From Bacilli bacterium (GTDB lineage: Bacteria; Bacillota_I; Bacilli_A; RFN20; CAG-826), in the NCBI GenBank assembly GCA_024408335.1, contig JAKSVB010000001.1, positions 1 through 64,000 of the forward strand: a DNA stretch of 64,000 bases, read 5' to 3'. This document shows, piece after piece, positions 59,618-64,000 of this stretch. The notes below the pieces were generated by a model that worked only from the letters and a program-made list of their open reading frames with translations, was not told where the DNA came from and searched no databases. The position numbers were made by a program, and so were the translations under genes. Positions within the stretch are counted from its first letter, which is position 1. The number at the start of each line of letters is the position of its first letter.

Positions 59618-59666
59618 TAATAAAAGGGCTGCGAATCACCTCATAGGTTTTTCAACAGCCCCTTTT
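59618..59666 (-). terminator. Transposon right end acting as ribU terminator
   Basis: On the minus strand AAAGGGGCTG pairs with CAGCCCTTTT (one GU), with ACCTATGAGGT inside, then ATT. It stops ribU transcription as it enters the element. Confidence 0.72.
59636..59666. repeat. Right terminal inverted repeat
   Basis: Complement of the left repeat at 58893-58923. Confidence 0.85.
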
Positions 59667-59684
59667 TTTGTTTCTTTGCTCTAA

Positions 59685-60425
59685 TTATTCAGCTTTTGTT
59701 TCAACAACTTCTGGTTCTTGTTTCTTTTCTTCCCAGTGGAGAACCTTACGGATGTTGCGGTAGATGAGGAAGGTAACAATAATGACGATCGTATCCTTGA
59801 TGAGGTTTAGCGGGAGAACAGCGAAGAACGCATAGCTCCATTCAATGTCTTTGATTGCTGGGTTAGCGCCTTGGCAAATAGCAAGCATGCCTTCAGCATT
59901 CATGTGATAAAGGTTCATGTAGAATGGAAGCATTGCGTAAACGTTGAGGGTCATGGCGACAATGACTTGGATAACCATGCCGACGCCAAATCCAATTAAT
60001 GCGCCTTTGATGCTTCTGATTTTCTTGTAGATGAAGACGGTTGGAAGAACGAACGCACAAGAGAAGATGAAGTCTGCGAGTTCGCCAACCAATAAGGTTG
60101 AAGAGAATGGAAGTTTGATAACTGACTTGATGAGAATGACAAGTAATGCTGCGAATGGGCCATAGGCAAAACCTGCAATGAAGGCTGGGATTTCATCAAA
60201 GTGAAGAGCTAAGAATGGTGGTAAGAATGGAAGGTGAATTTCAAAGATCTTTACTATGTAAAGAATCGTTGATAAAGCACCAAAGATGCCGACTCTAGCG
60301 GCAAATCTGGCCCATGAGAATTCTTTGTTTTTCTTTACTAATTTTGAGTAAACGATAACAAAGACGAGCGATGCGACAATCGTGGCTGCCACAACAATTA
60401 AGCTTACGATGTGTTCTGGTTTCAT
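59685..60425 (-). CDS. ribU: Riboflavin transporter, ECF substrate-binding subunit RibU
   Basis: Membrane S-component that binds riboflavin and works with an ECF module not in this window. 246 residues with six or seven helices; ALHFDEIPAFIAGFAYGPF and VGELADFIFSCAFVLPT are the typical RibU segments. The first helix (about 8-28) and a C-terminal charged tail are extensions. AGGAGGATTTTTTT precedes the ATG. The FMN riboswitch upstream fits the function. Last gene before the transposon. Confidence 0.92.
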   Translation of the reverse strand: MKPEHIVSLIVVAATIVASLVFVIVYSKLVKKNKEFSWARFAARVGIFGALSTILYIVKIFEIHLPFLPPFLALHFDEIPAFIAGFAYGPFAALLVILIKSVIKLPFSSTLLVGELADFIFSCAFVLPTVFIYKKIRSIKGALIGFGVGMVIQVIVAMTLNVYAMLPFYMNLYHMNAEGMLAICQGANPAIKDIEWSYAFFAVLPLNLIKDTIVIIVTFLIYRNIRKVLHWEEKKQEPEVVETKAE

Positions 60426-60433
60426 AAAAAAAT

Positions 60434-60459
60434 CCTCCTATCAGATCACATCAGGGAGG
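60434..60459 (-). promoter_or_regulatory. Hairpin hiding the ribU ribosome site
   Basis: CCTCC pairs with GGAGG across 16 bases, so the ribosome site is hidden. CCCTGA in the loop side can pair instead with TCAGGG at the start of the FMN aptamer, a probable switch acting on translation. Confidence 0.6.
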
Positions 60460-60484
60460 GCGTAGTTATATATGTTTAATAACC

Positions 60485-60600
60485 CGCTTCTATCATCCGG
60501 ACTTTACCGTTGGCACTGGAATTTCACCAGTTCGTACAAGATAAATCTTGTTCGCGGGCTTTACCGCCAGTTGACGTAATTAACGTCACCCTGAAGCAAC
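60485..60600 (-). promoter_or_regulatory. FMN riboswitch (RFN element)
   Basis: Minus strand shows all RFN landmarks in order: GCTTCAGGGTGACG, ACTGGCGGTAAAGCCCGCGA, GGTGAAATTCCAGTGCCAAC, GGTAAAGTCCGGATGATAG and GAAGC closing P1. Located 60 bases upstream of ribU. High FMN should reduce riboflavin import. Confidence 0.96.
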
Positions 60601-60626
60601 ATAATATTAAGGCGAACGATTATATT

Positions 60627-61457
60627 TTAAAAGCGTTTTTTGAAGCGCTTTATGAACTCTTCTTTTTCTAGCGATGTTGAGAATTCAAAGGTAACGGAAG
60701 ACGTTTTGATTTTTACGTCGTTAGCGCCACTTTTTCTTATGAGTTCCACTTCCTCTTCATACTCGCTGTAATCATAGTGATAACGCTTCACCATTGCTTC
60801 TGTCTCTCTTACAGAGAGTTTCTTGTCTTTGATGGTTATAGCCGCTTCAAGAATCTCACTTTGATTAAGTGACAAAAGGGCTCTAGCGTGACCATAAGAA
60901 AGATCCCCCATGACAACTTGCTTGAGGACTTTGTCAGGAAGGGTGAGGAGCCTCATGATATTGGTGACTTGGCTTCTCGATTGGTGAGAAAGCTTAGCAA
61001 GGGTTGTTTGCGAATAGTGAAATTTGCTCGTAAGGGCTTGGCAGATATAAGCCATTTCAACAATGTTGCCTTCTCTTTCGTCTCTAGTGTCTGCTAAAAG
61101 CATGAGGAGAGTTTCTTCGTCGCTCACCTCTTTGACGATAACTGGGACTTCATTAAATCCGGCTTTTTTCGCGCCGAAAAAACGTTTTCTGCCAAGAATT
61201 AATTCATATCTATCGCCCTTTGGACGGACGAATAAAGGATTGAAAAATCCCTTCTCCTTGAGCGAAATCCCCAGCAAATTGATGATTTTTTTCGTGAAAA
61301 CGACATTTTTTACGTAGGAATTGTCGTCAATTAAATCTAATGGAATGGTGACCGAAGAAACGTTTTGATATTCCTTCTCCATTTGGAGAATAACGTCATC
61401 TTGAGAGAATCGGTTTATAAGCTCACTAAGAGAAGAAGAAACGTTTTCGTTACTCAT
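60627..61457 (-). CDS. parB: ParB-like chromosome partition protein, divergent
   Basis: Centromere-binding protein, 276 residues. The N-terminal region (about 30-140) is ParB-like with ISLKEKGFFNPLFVRPKGD, but the CTP-binding box reads GRKRFFGAKKAG instead of GERRxRAxxxAG, and the ENxQRxDLNPIE box is REGNIVEMAY. The HTH (about 140-200: TTLAKLSHQSRSQVTNIMRLL, YGHARALLSL) is intact. The dimerisation end (about 225-276) is shorter than usual. So it may be a Noc-like or CTP-independent variant. ATG 61457 follows AGAGG; it overlaps parA by 8 bases. Confidence 0.88.
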   Translation of the reverse strand: MSNENVSSSLSELINRFSQDDVILQMEKEYQNVSSVTIPLDLIDDNSYVKNVVFTKKIINLLGISLKEKGFFNPLFVRPKGDRYELILGRKRFFGAKKAGFNEVPVIVKEVSDEETLLMLLADTRDEREGNIVEMAYICQALTSKFHYSQTTLAKLSHQSRSQVTNIMRLLTLPDKVLKQVVMGDLSYGHARALLSLNQSEILEAAITIKDKKLSVRETEAMVKRYHYDYSEYEEEVELIRKSGANDVKIKTSSVTFEFSTSLEKEEFIKRFKKRF

Positions 61458-62217
61458 TTTCAAGGACCTCTCTAGCTAAAGCTAAATAGGCGGCTGCGCC
61501 ACTCGATGATGGCCTATAGTCGATAACGGACTCTCCATGGAAGCTTGCTTCAGGAAGAGATACGTTTCTAGGAATCATCGTAACGAATGTATTCTCATCG
61601 AAGAGGCTTCTGATTTGTGCAACAACTTCGTTGCTCATGCTTGTCTTCGAATCATACATGGTCATGAGGAAACCTTCGATCTTAAGGCTTGGATTGTAGT
61701 TCTTTTGAACGCGGTTGATTGTGCTAAGCATTGATGCCACTGCTTCCATTGCGAAGAACTCGCATTGGATTGGAACGATGACGTTAGTGCTAACGACAAG
61801 GGCATTAAGACTTAGAACGCCAAGAGATGGCGGACAATCGATAACGATGAAGTCATATGTGGCTTTGAGATTTGCCAAAGCCTCCGCTAAAACGCTAAAC
61901 GGAGAGCGAACAGCGCGAGATTGAAGGTGAGCTTCAAGATTGGCTAATCGAAGATTACTTGGAGCGATATCTACGTTTCTGGCGCTTGTAGGACGAATGA
62001 TTGAATTGATGTCAGCTTCTTTGATGCAAACATCATAGATGGTTAATGGGAGGGCCGAATAATCTAAGCCTAAGCCACGGGTTGAATTTCCTTGCGAATC
62101 GAAATCAATCAAAAGAACCTTCTTGCCATAGCTTCCTAAAGCAGCGGAAAGGTTGATTGCGGTCGTGGTTTTTCCAACGCCGCCTTTTTGATTGGCAACA
62201 CTAATGATTCTACCCAT
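61450..62217 (-). CDS. parA: Chromosome partition ATPase ParA (Soj)
   Basis: Deviant Walker A ATPase, 255 residues. KGGVGKTTTAINLSAALGS (lysines in KGGVGKTT), LLIDFDSQGNSTRGLG and FIVIDCPPSLGVLS are complete. It works with ParB in origin segregation and replication control. The promoter ends 6 bases before the ATG, without ribosome site, so the mRNA looks leaderless and starts independently of rsmG. Confidence 0.96.
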   Translation of the reverse strand: MGRIISVANQKGGVGKTTTAINLSAALGSYGKKVLLIDFDSQGNSTRGLGLDYSALPLTIYDVCIKEADINSIIRPTSARNVDIAPSNLRLANLEAHLQSRAVRSPFSVLAEALANLKATYDFIVIDCPPSLGVLSLNALVVSTNVIVPIQCEFFAMEAVASMLSTINRVQKNYNPSLKIEGFLMTMYDSKTSMSNEVVAQIRSLFDENTFVTMIPRNVSLPEASFHGESVIDYRPSSSGAAAYLALAREVLENE

Positions 62218-62223
62218 GTCGTT

Positions 62224-62252
62224 ATTCTATTCTAAAAACACAATTAACGCAA
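62224..62252 (-). promoter_or_regulatory. Promoter of parA-parB, inside the rsmG terminator
   Basis: TTGCGT (62252-62247), 17 bases, TAGAAT (62229-62224), then AACGAC and ATG. The -35 overlaps the right arm of the rsmG terminator hairpin. Confidence 0.6.
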
Positions 62253-62260
62253 AAGCGTTA
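62232..62260 (-). terminator. Terminator that contains the rsmG stop codon
   Basis: On the minus strand TAACGC pairs with GCGTTA over TTTT; the first three bases are the rsmG stop codon. ATTGTGTTTTT follows. Confidence 0.65.
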
Positions 62261-62953
62261 GAGAGGCTTTTTTTGTATTTCACCCCATGAACGTGGGTAT
62301 TTTTTCTCGGTCTTTTTATCTTTTTTGAAGATGATGTTGTAACGTTTGGACTCTTCGTTTGGAAGAATTGATTCTTCGATCTTAAGAACTCTAAGGGAAA
62401 GGCGTTCGATTGCTTTCTTTGAGGCAGCGAGTTCCTCATTTGCCTTTGCGCCTTTCATAGCGATCATTAAGCCCTTCTCTTTAACAAGAGGGACGCAGAC
62501 TTCGAGAAGGATGTTTAAAGGTGCGACCGCTCTAGCGGTAACGATATCGAAGTGCTCACGGCTATTAAGGTCTTCGCCACGTGAATTAACAACAAAGACG
62601 TTTGTAAGGCTAAGTTTGTCAGCGACTTCTCTAAGGAACGTGCATTTTTTGCCCGTTGCATCTACTAAGGTAACGACGCATTTTGGGTAAGCGATTGCCC
62701 AAACCATACCAGGGAAGCCTGCTCCGGTTCCTAAATCGCAGATAAGTTTGTCGTCAAGGAGATCGTGGTTTGTTGGGATGAGACAGTCATAAAAATGCTT
62801 CTCAACAATCTCTGGCTCTTCGGTAATGGCGGTGAGATTGATCTTCTCATTCCATTCCTTGAGGAGAGCGGCATACATCTTAAAACGCTCAATGGTTTTT
62901 TCGTTAAGCGTAACTCGGTCTGCAAGGAGACCTACCATCTCTTCATATGTCAT
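62258..62953 (-). CDS. rsmG: 16S rRNA 7-methylguanosine methyltransferase RsmG (GidB)
   Basis: Methylates G527 of 16S rRNA. SAM-binding motif CDLGTGAGFPGMVWA, the NLTAI segment near residue 40, and RGEDLNSREHFDIVTARAVAP are typical. 231 residues from ATG 62953, which overlaps the mnmG stop as ATGA; a longer frame upstream is inside mnmG and not used. Follows mnmG as at most origins. Confidence 0.95.
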   Translation of the reverse strand: MTYEEMVGLLADRVTLNEKTIERFKMYAALLKEWNEKINLTAITEEPEIVEKHFYDCLIPTNHDLLDDKLICDLGTGAGFPGMVWAIAYPKCVVTLVDATGKKCTFLREVADKLSLTNVFVVNSRGEDLNSREHFDIVTARAVAPLNILLEVCVPLVKEKGLMIAMKGAKANEELAASKKAIERLSLRVLKIEESILPNEESKRYNIIFKKDKKTEKKYPRSWGEIQKKPL

Positions 62954-64000
62954 ATGAGACCTCTCTTCTTCATTGTCAAAATGATAATCGAAATATCGGC
63001 TGGATTGACACCTGGAATTCTTGAAGCTTGTCCAATTGTTGCAGGATTGACCTTTTGAAGTTTCTCTCTTGCTTCTAAGCGGAGACCTTCCCAAGTCGAA
63101 TAATCGGTTCCAGCAGGCATCTTAATGTTTTCTAATTTGTTATTGCTCTTGGCGTCTTTGAGCTCTTGAGCAATGTATCCTTCATACTTAACTTTGGTTT
63201 CAAGAGAGAGGATTGTTGCCTCATCAAAGTCCAAAAACCCTTGCATTTCAGGCATAAATGACATGATTTCGCGAAGATGAAGGCCTGGACGTTTGAGAAG
63301 TTCGTAGCCTCTATGTCCAACTTCGGTATCTGTAAATCCGTTGGCGATAAGGTAAGATTTAAGACCTTCTTTGTCGCTTACGACTGTGTTTCTAAGAATC
63401 TCGATTGCCTCTTCGATTCTCTTCACCTTAGTGCGGTATTTCTCTATACGTTCTTCGGTGGCTAAACCGATTTCGTATCCTTTTTCAGTTAATCTCTCGT
63501 CAGCGTTATCGTGGCGGAGAAGGAGGCGGTATTCTGCTCTAGAAGACATAAGTCTGTATGGCTCATCGACACCTTTAGTTGTGAGGTCGTCGATCATGAC
63601 GCCAATATAAGCTTCATCTCTTCCAAGGATGAAAGGTTCTTGTCCTCTAATGGCTCTTACGGCGTTAATGCCTGCCATCAAACCTAAGCCTGCAGCCTCT
63701 TCATAACCTGAAGTGCCGCAGATTTGTCCTGCGATAAATAAACCATCGTATTTGTTGATCTTTAAAGTTGAGTCAAATTGGAACGAGGCAATTGCATCGT
63801 ACTCGATTTGATAGGCGTATTTGAGAATTTCAGCGTTCTCTAAGCCAGGAAGAGAATGAACAAGCTTCTCTTGGATATCATGAGGCATGCCAGTGCTGAA
63901 ACCTTGGAGATAAATTGATTCTCCATCTTCGTATTCTGGCTCTAAGAAAAGTTGGTGACGTTCTTTGTCTGCAAAACGAACAATCTTTGATTCGATTGAA
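62950..64000 (-). CDS. mnmG: tRNA uridine-5-carboxymethylaminomethyl modification enzyme MnmG (partial, 5' end outside window)
   Basis: C-terminal 349 residues of MnmG (GidA), which with MnmE modifies U34 of tRNAs. The reading frame is open at position 64000 and begins SIESKIVRFADKERHQLFLE with YLQGFSTGMP after it; GLFIAGQICGTSGYEEAAG is the FAD-binding end and MSSRAEYRLLLRHDNADERL the tRNA region; GVNPADISIIILTMKKRG is the C-terminal motif. About 275 residues, including the N-terminal GxGxxG, are outside. Confidence 0.96.
   Translation of the reverse strand, partial: SIESKIVRFADKERHQLFLEPEYEDGESIYLQGFSTGMPHDIQEKLVHSLPGLENAEILKYAYQIEYDAIASFQFDSTLKINKYDGLFIAGQICGTSGYEEAAGLGLMAGINAVRAIRGQEPFILGRDEAYIGVMIDDLTTKGVDEPYRLMSSRAEYRLLLRHDNADERLTEKGYEIGLATEERIEKYRTKVKRIEEAIEILRNTVVSDKEGLKSYLIANGFTDTEVGHRGYELLKRPGLHLREIMSFMPEMQGFLDFDEATILSLETKVKYEGYIAQELKDAKSNNKLENIKMPAGTDYSTWEGLRLEAREKLQKVNPATIGQASRIPGVNPADISIIILTMKKRGLI

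Larger units (their letters stand above)
58893..59666. mobile_element. Decayed, non-autonomous IS1182-like element
   Basis: Terminal inverted repeats of about 30 bases bound the element: GGGGCTGTTGAAAAACCTAT followed by (a/g)AGGTGA at both ends. Inside is a transposase with the central catalytic part deleted. A perfect hairpin (58959-58977) and an inner copy of the repeat (58973-58987) show the true end of the original element next to the transposase stop; the outer end is an extra partial copy. On the other side GTACAATA/TATTGTAC flank the transposase ribosome site, and AAAGAGGCG/CGCCTCTTT forms another terminator. I cannot define a target duplication. Confidence 0.8.

Overview
The window is a stretch of bacterial chromosome of low-to-moderate G+C, with nearly all genes on the minus strand and standard stop usage (TGA used as stop). 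The gene set is typical of Bacilli: RNA polymerase delta subunit, GpsB next to rnpB, RecU, DnaD-Nth, RNase Y-YmdB, DUF951. Large insertions in OppC, OppD and OppF and common leaderless-looking promoters recall Mollicutes. My best guess is an uncultured host-associated Bacilli lineage related to Mollicutes; this is inference, since there is no rRNA in the window. mnmG-rsmG-parA-parB at the right end suggests that the replication origin is close, probably just beyond position 64000.

Layout from left to right. 1-3464: a membrane-anchored GH3 glycosidase with permuted domain order (cut by the window edge) and a CBM/Ig surface protein, one operon. 3604-4608: gpsA. 4796-17992: one long peptide-scavenging operon, transcribed leftwards: unknown lipoprotein, OppA, OppB, OppC, OppD, OppF, small membrane protein, M6-type metalloprotease lipoprotein. 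18645-20126: M32 carboxypeptidase on the plus strand. 20200-25482: BMP-type nucleoside importer (nupNOPQ order) behind a guanine-class riboswitch. 25936-26040: a candidate structured small RNA on the plus strand. 26077-28163: PepF and a stand-alone RQC-domain protein. 28245-29681: Nfu, CysQ and a small membrane protein.

29902-33017 is a plus-strand pair (trypsin-like protease with a probable second peptidase-like domain, plus a lipoprotein) with clearly higher G+C and different codon use, a likely transferred island. 33258-36948 is ychF-ispF-argS-rpoE. 37098-42473 holds a cold-shock protein, a pair of ABC transporter fusions (ATPase plus FtsX/MacB-like permease) and DUF951. 42495-49999 carries tcdA, miaA, miaB (fused to a YmcA-like tail), ymdB, rny, recA and the CinA C-terminal domain. 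49992-51397 is pgsA, rnpB and gpsB packed end to end. 51632-55642 has an XRE regulator, a DEDDh exonuclease with recU, then nth-dnaD and a very short CCA-adding enzyme. 55728-58547 has HU, der, cmk and a small membrane protein. 58700-60600 has a ferredoxin, a decayed transposon whose two ends both form terminators, and the FMN-riboswitch-controlled riboflavin transporter gene ribU. 60627-64000 is parB, parA, rsmG and the C-terminal part of mnmG.

Functional theme: a small-genome heterotroph that lives on peptides, nucleosides and glycans taken from its surroundings (secreted proteases, peptidases, Opp, Nup, RibU, GH3). Several RNA devices are visible: guanine and FMN riboswitches, RNase P RNA, an unassigned structured RNA, hairpins between substrate-binding and transporter genes, and a terminator-like hairpin that hides a ribosome binding site.
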